Shown here piece after piece: positions 1 to 5,279 of a stretch of DNA of 5,279 nt. Each line of letters begins with the position of its first letter. Position 1 is the first letter of the stretch. The translations under genes and the position numbers were made by a program. The DNA is taken from NCBI GenBank assembly GCA_021799715.1, contig JAJYZY010000156.1, forward strand, positions 1-5,279, written 5' to 3'. The stretch comes from Planctomycetota bacterium. Lineage in GTDB: Bacteria > Planctomycetota > Phycisphaerae > WQYP01. A model generated the notes under the pieces. The model ran no database searches. It saw only the letters and a program-made list of their open reading frames with translations, and was not told where the DNA came from.

Positions 1-1801
1 GGGCGGAACCGAGTTTTCCAGGGTAGCCAATATTGCTATCCAACCATGACGAACGCGCTGCGGTGATGGCGACATGGGAAAAGCGGGAGGTATTGAGCAG
101 TGAATTGTTATGCGCGCAGACCGCCAGACCGGCGCGAATCGTTGCGTCGCCGAAGTCAATATTTTCGGGAACACCCAATTGCGTCCAATTCCGTCCCCCT
201 TCAGAATAAGACGCACTGACCGTATCTCCGCGGCGGACAAGCTTAAGCCAAACTGGCGTATGCACATTTGCCGCCGTGACCGATCCCGTGAACGGAGATG
301 TTGCCTTGCCGCGCGAAGTGCCGCCGCCCGACCGCGCCGGCCGTGCGACGGTCAGCGCGACTGGGGGAGTCGGCTTATAAGGTGGTGCGGCATGGGGATC
401 AATTGGATTAAAAGAATCAAAGGTTAAAGCCGGCAAACCCGGGTGTTGATCATCGCTGGCACCGGTGTTGTATTGCGATTCAACGACTTTGAGCACATCT
501 CCGGTTTTAGCACCCGCCACATCAAAAAAGTACCACAATGCTCCGGGCAGGGTTTGCTTGTAATAAATCTGCGGTACCGCCGTGGCGGACCTGCCGGTGC
601 GCGTGTTAATCAGCGTGATGGCCGAAAGACTGTCATAATATTGTCCGGCCATAACACCCACATACAGATTGGCCGGCGGCTTGGCGATGATGCGCAACGT
701 CGCCATGGTGGTGGGTGTGTCAAACGGAGTGTTCTCGGCCCTACCGGCCACACCGGATTCGCGCATGTCGCCGCGCGAACCATCGCGTGCGTAAAGCGAT
801 GGGTAACTGTATCCCGCGGTTATGCCGTTGAAGCCATTGACCGAGACCGTCAGATACGGCGGCAGTTTCATGAGCGTTTTTAAGCTATATTTCAGCGGAC
901 TGGGACTAATGTACAACTTTGAAGAACTCGCCGTTCCGGCGGGTATGAATGGGTGCGCCAGGGGATTGGCACCAACCCAAACGCCGGATGTGGTTCCAGC
1001 CGGACTGGTGCCAAATATGACATAGCCGTCATGTCCGAACGCGCGATCGTCCGCACCAGTGGTAATAAACGGTTGGGTAAAAACCGTTCGGCTTGCCAAT
1101 GAGCCGCCCTGAGCCGATTGCTGCGCGGGATTCAGGATGGTTCTGGTGGTACCGTTGATCAGAAGCACAGAACCCGCGGCCACCGCCCCGCCGGTGTACT
1201 CTTTGGTATCGGAAATTGAAGCTTGGGTGCTCTGCGAGTTAGTTTGATAGGAATTACCGCCGGAGGCGGGCGATGCGGCGGGCGTATAGGTTGGCTGCAA
1301 TACTGGAGCGGAATTGTTGCTGTTGGTATTTTGCGTCGACACCGATGATGGTGCCCCGCTTTGTGCCTGTGGGTTGTCGGAGCCATTGTTATTTTGGCCG
1401 CCAGATCCGCCGCCCATTAAGAATATTAACATACCGCCGATTACAAGCAGAAGAACCACTCCGCCGGCAATCCACATTTTGGCGCTGACATGGGCACCTC
1501 CGGCATTGTCGGATCGTTTGCGCGAGCCACCGGATTGCGATGCAAAGCGTTCGTCAAGTTTCTCCATGCGATAGGTAGCGCGATAGCTTGGATTTGTATC
1601 CTTCCGGGGTTCGCTTTTTGTTCCCGATACATCCTGCACCAGAAATTCTTCCAGCGGAATCCAGTGTTGCCGATCAGATGAGACCTCATGCCCGCGTGTT
1701 AATCGGCGGCTCTGGGCCATGCGCCCGATCATGGAGCGCGGATATGGCCCGGTGACCTGCGAAAGATAGCGTGTGTAATACCTTGTGGTTTCATCGGGCA
1801 T
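1..1801 (-). CDS. Membrane-anchored protein: GYF_2-like N-terminus, one TM helix, extracytoplasmic beta-rich lectin-like domains (partial)
   Basis: The minus-strand frame is open for 600 codons from the ATG at 1801 to the left edge, so the C-terminus is missing. Residues 8-53 resemble a GYF_2 domain, with YY at 8-9, GPYPRS at 18-23 and W47-I-P-L-E-E-F53. A basic stretch (R94, K95, R96, K108) precedes a single membrane helix at 109-129, which predicts a cytoplasmic N-terminus and an outside C-terminus. Residues 130-200 are a Gly/Ser/Asn/Gln/Thr/Pro linker. Residues 240-465 form a beta-rich segment I cannot name with certainty; it includes FGHDGYVIFG (255-264), LRIIAKPPANLYVGV (369-383) and WYFFDVAGAKTGDVL (423-437). 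Residues 517-580 match the C-terminal half of a concanavalin A-like/DUF1349-type module (PVWLKLVRRGDTVSASYS, NWTQLG, AGLAVCAHNN). SWLDSNIGYPGKLGSA (585-600) looks like the start of another copy. The start is supported by an in-frame upstream stop and a weak GGAG at 1813-1816, 11 bases away. Ligand and role are unknown; glycan or surface binding is an inference. Confidence 0.85.
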   Translation of the reverse strand, partial: MPDETTRYYTRYLSQVTGPYPRSMIGRMAQSRRLTRGHEVSSDRQHWIPLEEFLVQDVSGTKSEPRKDTNPSYRATYRMEKLDERFASQSGGSRKRSDNAGGAHVSAKMWIAGGVVLLLVIGGMLIFLMGGGSGGQNNNGSDNPQAQSGAPSSVSTQNTNSNNSAPVLQPTYTPAASPASGGNSYQTNSQSTQASISDTKEYTGGAVAAGSVLLINGTTRTILNPAQQSAQGGSLASRTVFTQPFITTGADDRAFGHDGYVIFGTSPAGTTSGVWVGANPLAHPFIPAGTASSSKLYISPSPLKYSLKTLMKLPPYLTVSVNGFNGITAGYSYPSLYARDGSRGDMRESGVAGRAENTPFDTPTTMATLRIIAKPPANLYVGVMAGQYYDSLSAITLINTRTGRSATAVPQIYYKQTLPGALWYFFDVAGAKTGDVLKVVESQYNTGASDDQHPGLPALTFDSFNPIDPHAAPPYKPTPPVALTVARPARSGGGTSRGKATSPFTGSVTAANVHTPVWLKLVRRGDTVSASYSEGGRNWTQLGVPENIDFGDATIRAGLAVCAHNNSLLNTSRFSHVAITAARSSWLDSNIGYPGKLGSA

Positions 1802-1841
1802 AGTTAGGCCATCTCCAATGAACAGTCCATTGCCAAATTAC

Positions 1842-1874
1842 CAGTCAGAGGCAAGACTGAACCGACCTTGCCTC
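1842..1874 (-). promoter_or_regulatory. Leader hairpin with a competing alternative stem upstream of the GYF_2/lectin-like gene
   Basis: GAGGCAAG (1848-1855) and CTTGCCTC (1867-1874) form a perfect 8-bp inverted repeat with an 11-base loop, 47 bases upstream of the ATG at 1801. A second inverted repeat, CAGTC (1842-1846) with GACTG (1855-1859), shares bases with the first, so the two stems cannot form together. There is no T-run after the stem on either strand, so it is not a simple terminator. A role in leader RNA folding or protein binding is inference. Confidence 0.4.
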
Positions 1875-2014
1875 GGCGATACTTTGATCTTCTACTGTTG
1901 TTTATCGGCGAAAGGTGCGAAACAGATAAATAGTTCGATAATGCGTCAGGCAATTCAAGACATATTCATAATAATGAAATATGATTTTCCTGGCTTTTTG
2001 CATCACTTTGCCGA

Positions 2015-2041
2015 TACAACCGTTGTACAATATTAATTGTA
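2015..2041 (+). promoter_or_regulatory. Overlapping inverted repeats, candidate operator for the DUF4159 gene
   Basis: Two perfect inverted repeats overlap by two bases: TACAAC-C-GTTGTA (2015-2027) and TACAAT-ATTA-ATTGTA (2026-2041). Their junction creates a further palindrome, TTGTACAA (2023-2030). The result is four alternating TACAA/TTGTA half-sites in 27 bases, ending 22 bases before the ATG at 2064. TACAAT at 2026-2031 could also serve as a -10 box, but no good -35 lies at standard spacing (TTGCCG at 2008-2013 is only 12 bases away). Binding by a dimeric regulator is inferred from symmetry. Confidence 0.45.
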
Positions 2042-2053
2042 AGCGTTCGCCTT

Positions 2054-2059
2054 GAGGTG
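2054..2059 (+). promoter_or_regulatory. Ribosome binding site that sets the DUF4159 gene start
   Basis: GAGGTG lies four bases before the ATG at 2064 (the GAGG core is six bases away). The frame is also open back to a TTG at 2052, but this site would then fall inside the gene and nothing comparable precedes the TTG. The ATG is therefore preferred. Confidence 0.65.
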
Positions 2060-2063
2060 CCGG

Positions 2064-3575
2064 ATGTTCATTGCAAATGTATATCGTCGTGCGTTATTGG
2101 CTTTGGCCGGCTTGGGAATTCTTGTTCCGGCATTAACGGCACACGCGGAGTTTTTTAACCCCAAAGCGCATATACCGCCGCGCGCCCATCGCGTGCGCAT
2201 GTCCGGTGGGGAAGCCACCGCCCCGCTGCCGCTTCCGGCAACCCCCGTCCGCCGCTCGGAACATCACCGCAAACCTGCTCCGCCGGCGCTGATCGGCATG
2301 CTGAACCTCAACGTGATTAAAGATCATCGCGTGATGAATTACCCCACGGAAACCATCGACATTGAAACACTCATGAATTGGACCAATTCGCAGTTGGGCC
2401 TGCACTATCGGTATGTGCAGGTGGACCCCATGAAATTCAGCTACAGCCCCACGCAGTTGCCCGTGCTGTATATCACCGGCTGGACGCCGCTTCCGCATTT
2501 CAGCCAGGCCGTGCTGGCGAGAATCCGCGGTTACATTACCGCGGGGGGCACATTGCTGATTAACTCCAGTTGCGGCCGACCGGAATTTAATCAAAGCGTG
2601 ATTCAGTTTGAACATGACTTATTCCCCAATCGGCCATTCGGCCCATTATCACTGGATGACGCCCTGTATCATGATCTGAATCGCATCCGTACATTGCGAT
2701 TCCGCAAAGGTTTTGGCCCATGGAAACAGATTCCCGCTTATCTTGATGTGATGTACATGGGTTGCCGCGCCGCGATTATCTTCTCCCCCATTGACATGAG
2801 TTGGGGTTGGAATGCCGCAGCGCATCCAATTAAAGGCGGCACGCTTTACGCGCAACAGGACGCCCTTCGCCTTGGTGCCAATATCCTGACTTACGTGCTG
2901 GCGAACTTCCAATATGGCCGGGCATTTGAAATCCAAAAAATTTATCAGCAGCAGCGCATTGCCACGCGTGACCAGCTCGTGGTGGCGCAAGTGGTCACCA
3001 ACGGCGATTGGAACCCGACTCCGCACGGCCTGCCGAACCTGTTGAAATTTATTGATCAGAAAACCACCTTAAGTGTCCAGTTCAAACGCCAGAAGGTCAC
3101 GTTGGATTCGCTGAAAATTGGAGCCTACCCGATTCTTTATATGACGGGCCTGCGCAATTTTGCGTGGACGGCAGTGGAAATAAAGAACCTCCACAATTAC
3201 CTGCATGCCGGCGGAGTGTTAATTGCCGATGACGCCATGGGAGCCAGCGCGTTTGATCAGGCGTTCCGCAAGGAAATTCAACTAGCCCTGCCGCATCATA
3301 AATTGCGGATGTTACCGCTGGATTCTCCGATTTATCATGATGTATTCAACGTGGAACATGTTGATTATTCCGCCGTTGTTCAGAGCACCGCTCCTAACCT
3401 GCACCGCCCCGTGCTGGAAGCCATTACCATGGATGGCAACCCGGTGGTGATATACAGCCGGCTGTCGCTGTCCAACGGCTGGGAAGACCTGCCGAATCCG
3501 TATGCCAAGGCCTATTCAACGCGTGATTCCCTGGAATTGGGAACCAATATACTCGTATACGCCATGACGCATTGA
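2064..3575 (+). CDS. Exported protein with two tandem DUF4159-like domains
   Basis: This is a complete 503-residue protein. Residues 1-28 are a signal peptide: N-terminal R8-R9, a hydrophobic stretch at 10-25, and cleavage expected after A26-H27-A28. A Pro/Arg-rich linker runs to about residue 75. Two homologous units follow. Unit 1 (about 77-295) has LPVLYITGW (132-140), GG (161-162), SSCGRPEF (168-175), YHD (202-204) and DALRLGANILTYVLA (266-280). Unit 2 (about 303-503) has NGDWNPTPHGLPNLL (313-327), YPILYMTG (355-362), GG (383-384), DDAMGASAF (389-397), YHD (424-426) and DSLELGTNILVYAM (488-501). These are hallmarks of DUF4159, which I recall as having a class I glutamine amidotransferase-like fold without an established activity. 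Unit 1 keeps a cysteine (C170) where unit 2 has M392. Unit 2 keeps the GDWNP opening, which is degenerate in unit 1. The protein has no C-terminal membrane helix, so it is predicted to be soluble outside the cytoplasm. It stands alone, without the MoxR/DUF58-type neighbours I associate with some DUF4159 genes. Function is unknown. Confidence 0.88.
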   Translation: MFIANVYRRALLALAGLGILVPALTAHAEFFNPKAHIPPRAHRVRMSGGEATAPLPLPATPVRRSEHHRKPAPPALIGMLNLNVIKDHRVMNYPTETIDIETLMNWTNSQLGLHYRYVQVDPMKFSYSPTQLPVLYITGWTPLPHFSQAVLARIRGYITAGGTLLINSSCGRPEFNQSVIQFEHDLFPNRPFGPLSLDDALYHDLNRIRTLRFRKGFGPWKQIPAYLDVMYMGCRAAIIFSPIDMSWGWNAAAHPIKGGTLYAQQDALRLGANILTYVLANFQYGRAFEIQKIYQQQRIATRDQLVVAQVVTNGDWNPTPHGLPNLLKFIDQKTTLSVQFKRQKVTLDSLKIGAYPILYMTGLRNFAWTAVEIKNLHNYLHAGGVLIADDAMGASAFDQAFRKEIQLALPHHKLRMLPLDSPIYHDVFNVEHVDYSAVVQSTAPNLHRPVLEAITMDGNPVVIYSRLSLSNGWEDLPNPYAKAYSTRDSLELGTNILVYAMTH

Positions 3576-3784
3576 GCGTCTTGTGCGGCATGTGCTTTGA
3601 GGGGTCCAGCGAACTCGGCGCGGCAGCGCGGTTAAATTCCTCGGCCGTTGCGATGGCACTTGGAAATTGATCCACCATCAGTTTATCCGCCGGCCCTGAA
3701 GCAGCCTGACTCGGAAATCAGATCGAGCACGTCCTACTTAACGAGTTACAAATACATTCCACAGAAACTTCGTTCGTGATGTCG

Positions 3785-4471
3785 TCAGCGCGATGCCAAA
3801 AGATTGGATTTCTCGAACCTCCGTGCGGTCCGCAATCGCCGGGAGGTAATTTGTGCGAATTGGGAGCGGGCCGCCACCCGGATCGCGCGCGGTGCCGTTT
3901 GAATGTCGCCGGAAACAAAAGGCGGAGCCGGTGCATATTCCACCGCCAGTTGAATAACTTTAGCCGCTCTGATACCGACCAACTTCGCCGCTGCCGCCAG
4001 CGCTGCGTCAATTCCGGAAGTCACCCCCGCACAGGTGATGAGATTGCCACTGATAACAACGCGGGATCTTCGAGGCTTTGCTCCAAAGTACTTTAACAAA
4101 TCGAATGAGGCCCAGTGCGTCGTTGCGGGGCGACCAACAAGCAAACCCGCGGCACCGCAAAGTAGCGCGCCGGTGCACACTGAAAGCACAACCCGGGCCT
4201 TCGGAGCGCGGTCACGAATAAAACCAATGATTTCCCGATCCTCCATAAGTTCCTCCTGGCCGGGACCTCCGGGAATTACCAGAACATCCAGTGCCGGACA
4301 CGCCGCGATGGTCACATCAGGCGTGAGAATTAATCCGTGAATATCGCGGACAGGCTCACGCTTTTTCCACACGGCGTAATTCTTAGCCCTCGGCAGCCGG
4401 GACAAAATCTCGAACGGTCCGGTGAAATCAAGCTGGTCAATGCCGGGAAAAATGAGGGTGCCTATTTTCAT
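3785..4471 (-). CDS. inhA: DJ-1/PfpI family protein, probable isonitrile hydratase
   Basis: This is a complete 228-residue cytosolic protein without a signal peptide. It closely follows isonitrile hydratase (InhA, characterised in Pseudomonas), which hydrates isonitriles to N-substituted formamides. Visible landmarks are the opening IGTLIFPGIDQLDFTGPFE (3-21), LDVLVIPGG (61-69), ELMED (74-78), the nucleophile elbow SVCTGALLCGAAGLL (97-111), ATTHWAS (116-122), GVTSGIDAAL near 148-157, and LAVEYAPAPPF followed by TAP near the end. D15, C99 and T100 correspond to the Asp17, Cys101 and Thr102 described as catalytic in InhA. The length is normal for the family. No AraC-type helix-turn-helix follows, which argues against a GlxA/FtrA-type regulator. 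GGAG nine bases before the ATG supports the start. Neighbours do not suggest a pathway. It could act on another small substrate, as annotation within this superfamily is often loose. Confidence 0.87.
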   Translation of the reverse strand: MKIGTLIFPGIDQLDFTGPFEILSRLPRAKNYAVWKKREPVRDIHGLILTPDVTIAACPALDVLVIPGGPGQEELMEDREIIGFIRDRAPKARVVLSVCTGALLCGAAGLLVGRPATTHWASFDLLKYFGAKPRRSRVVISGNLITCAGVTSGIDAALAAAAKLVGIRAAKVIQLAVEYAPAPPFVSGDIQTAPRAIRVAARSQFAQITSRRLRTARRFEKSNLLASR

Positions 4472-4501
4472 CGTCGTGTACTCCGATCATTCCCATTCGG
4501 G

Positions 4502-4507
4502 ATCATA
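4502..4507 (-). promoter_or_regulatory. Possible -10 box for the isonitrile hydratase-like gene
   Basis: On the minus strand TATGAT differs from the TATAAT consensus at one base and would give a leader of about 25 bases. The hexamer 17 bases upstream (TGATTT) is a poor -35. It overlaps the CRP/FNR-like palindrome, so any promoter here would depend on, or be blocked by, a bound regulator. This is a weak call. Confidence 0.3.
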
Positions 4508-4516
4508 TTGGCAATC

Positions 4517-4532
4517 TTTGATCTAAATCACA
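4517..4532 (-). promoter_or_regulatory. CRP/FNR-family-like binding site
   Basis: On the minus strand TGTGATTTAGATCAAA matches 14 of 16 bases of the E. coli CRP consensus TGTGATCTAGATCACA. The inner GTGAT-TTAG-ATCAA matches 9 of 10 defined bases of the FNR consensus TTGAT-N4-ATCAA. It is centred about 53 bases upstream of the ATG at 4471 and about 30 bases before the start point expected from the TATGAT box, so it would overlap the -35 region. Which family member binds, and whether it activates or represses, cannot be told from sequence. Confidence 0.45.
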
Positions 4533-4686
4533 GAATTATGCCAAGCCATATTTTCATATCATAGTTTAACAATTTTCCAGATGCGCTGACTGCACGCGAA
4601 TATTGCAATGATACATCCGTAAGCCATTCCGAGTTGTATTCGGGAACACGTTGCATTCAACTGGCTCCTGCATCGCGCACTTTCGC

Positions 4687-4704
4687 TATAATTGCACAAT
4701 TGTG
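4687..4704 (+). promoter_or_regulatory. TATAAT -10 box with adjacent palindrome, upstream of the HEAT-like gene
   Basis: A perfect TATAAT lies at 4687-4692. Two bases later comes the perfect 10-bp palindrome CACAATTGTG (4695-4704), which would cover the transcription start and leave a leader of about 50 bases before the ATG at 4752. No good -35 lies at 16-18 bases spacing; CTGGCT (4661-4666) is 20 bases away. The palindrome fits a repressor operator at the start point, but that role is inferred. Confidence 0.45.
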
Positions 4705-4751
4705 ATTGGTGAAGACTCCTTTTTTTAGCCGTACTTGGAGTGGTATTGCCC

Positions 4752-5279
4752 ATGCTGAGAAAAATGAGTCACTCGCGGCCCGTCCGCTGCAGGAATCTCG
4801 TGGCCATGCTGAGCGTCATGACCAGCGCCGTGGTTGCAGGTTTAGTAATGTGCAACAGCCCGCGAGCGGCGGATAACTTCCAGCTCATCATGCGAGCATC
4901 CGCCGAATCTTCCCCACCGGGTACTGACGAACTATCGGGATGGATCAGCCATCTGACCAGCCCGGTTGCCAAAGCACGGCGCAACGCCAGAAAGCACTTA
5001 ATTGCCGCCGCGGATTCGGCACTGCCAACGCTGGAAAAAAGCATGCAGGGACCGACCAAACCGCAACTGCGCCGCGAATTACGGCGGGTGATTAACACGA
5101 TTGCTCGTGTGGACATGCTGCGCGGCCCGTTGGTTACTCTTACATTAGCCCATTGCACGTTAGGACAGGCTATCAATCGCTTGTGTCTTCCGGAAGGCAT
5201 TCATCCAGAGTTTTATCCCCTTTTCGCCTCCGGCGCGCCGATCCCTTCATATTTTAAGCATCGCCATGGCTTGCGCGCG
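4752..5279 (+). CDS. Exported protein with HEAT-like helical segment (partial, C-terminus beyond window)
   Basis: The frame is open for 176 codons to the right edge. An arginine-rich N-terminus (R3, K4, R9, R12, R14) precedes a hydrophobic core at 15-33, with signal cleavage likely after R38-A39-A40. Residues 61-120 look like the short HEAT/armadillo-type unit common in secreted planctomycete proteins: WISHLTSPVAKARRNARKHL (64-83), a helix ending SALPTLEKSM (89-98), and a basic helix QLRRELRRVINTIARV (105-120). Residues 125-150, GPLVTLTLAHCTLGQAINRL onward, resemble a secretin/TonB short N-terminal (STN)-like beta-alpha unit, but this is only suggestive. GGAG at 4737-4740 is 11 bases before the ATG and 5 bases before an in-frame TTG at 4746, so the start may be two codons earlier. 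The cysteine at 34 lacks a standard lipobox because M33 precedes it. Function is unknown. Confidence 0.75.
   Translation, partial: MLRKMSHSRPVRCRNLVAMLSVMTSAVVAGLVMCNSPRAADNFQLIMRASAESSPPGTDELSGWISHLTSPVAKARRNARKHLIAAADSALPTLEKSMQGPTKPQLRRELRRVINTIARVDMLRGPLVTLTLAHCTLGQAINRLCLPEGIHPEFYPLFASGAPIPSYFKHRHGLRA

Noticed and set aside
110..1025. Plus-strand open frames across the first kilobase
   Set aside because: They lie opposite a 600-codon minus-strand frame that has recognisable domains, a membrane helix and a sensible start. The plus-strand products are Arg/Cys-rich and resemble no family.
1785..2036. Plus-strand 83-codon frame in the divergent region
   Set aside because: It overlaps the start of the minus-strand gene, has no recognisable motif, and runs through the inverted repeats ahead of the DUF4159 gene.
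3566..3580. GACGC-ATTGA-GCGTC hairpin spanning the DUF4159 stop codon as a terminator
   Set aside because: The stem is only 5 bp and is followed by TTGTGCGG rather than a T-run. No better terminator was found at 3576-3784.
3424..3678. Minus-strand 84-codon frame over the end of the DUF4159 gene
   Set aside because: Most of it is antisense to a well-supported gene and the remainder matches nothing I know.
4661..4676. Sigma-54 promoter (GG-N10-GC) upstream of the HEAT-like gene
   Set aside because: The spacing fits, but the -12 element (ATCGC) departs from TTGCA and a perfect TATAAT lies just downstream.
4559..4753. Minus-strand 64-codon frame in the second divergent region
   Set aside because: It has no family resemblance and runs antisense through the promoter and leader of the HEAT-like gene.
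4842..4853. Lipoprotein signal (LVMC) in the HEAT-like protein
   Set aside because: Met precedes the Cys where Gly, Ala or Ser is expected. Ordinary cleavage after RAA is more likely.

Overview
The window looks like chromosomal DNA of a bacterium with many secreted, beta-rich, poorly characterised proteins. Its composition is moderately GC-rich. A planctomycete, possibly Phycisphaerae-like, fits best. The reasons are a GYF_2-type domain fused through one membrane helix to lectin-like modules, a duplicated DUF4159 protein, and a secreted protein with a HEAT-like segment. This assignment is inference from protein style. There is no rRNA, tRNA, mobile element or CRISPR array.

Layout. (1) Positions 1-1801, minus strand: 600 residues of a large membrane-anchored protein whose C-terminus lies beyond the left edge. 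(2) 1802-2063: a divergent intergenic region. It carries a leader hairpin with a competing alternative stem on the side of gene 1, and a dense set of TACAA/TTGTA inverted repeats just ahead of gene 2. (3) 2064-3575, plus strand: an exported 503-residue protein made of two DUF4159-like units. (4) 3576-3784: a short convergent gap in which I see no gene and no convincing terminator. (5) 3785-4471, minus strand: a complete DJ-1/PfpI-family protein closely resembling isonitrile hydratase, with the Asp-Cys-Thr catalytic set intact. (6) 4472-4751: a second divergent intergenic region. It holds a CRP/FNR-like site near the isonitrile hydratase gene, and a TATAAT box with an adjacent palindrome ahead of gene 4. 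(7) 4752-5279, plus strand: the first 176 residues of an exported protein with a HEAT-like helical segment, running off the right edge.

The four genes are single transcription units in alternating orientation, so no operon can be claimed. Three of the four products are predicted to be anchored in or exported across the cytoplasmic membrane. The fourth is a predicted cytosolic enzyme. No shared pathway can be read from the sequence, and I see no clear multi-gene new system. The more unusual elements are the transmembrane GYF_2/lectin-like protein, the asymmetric DUF4159 duplication and the palindrome-rich control regions.
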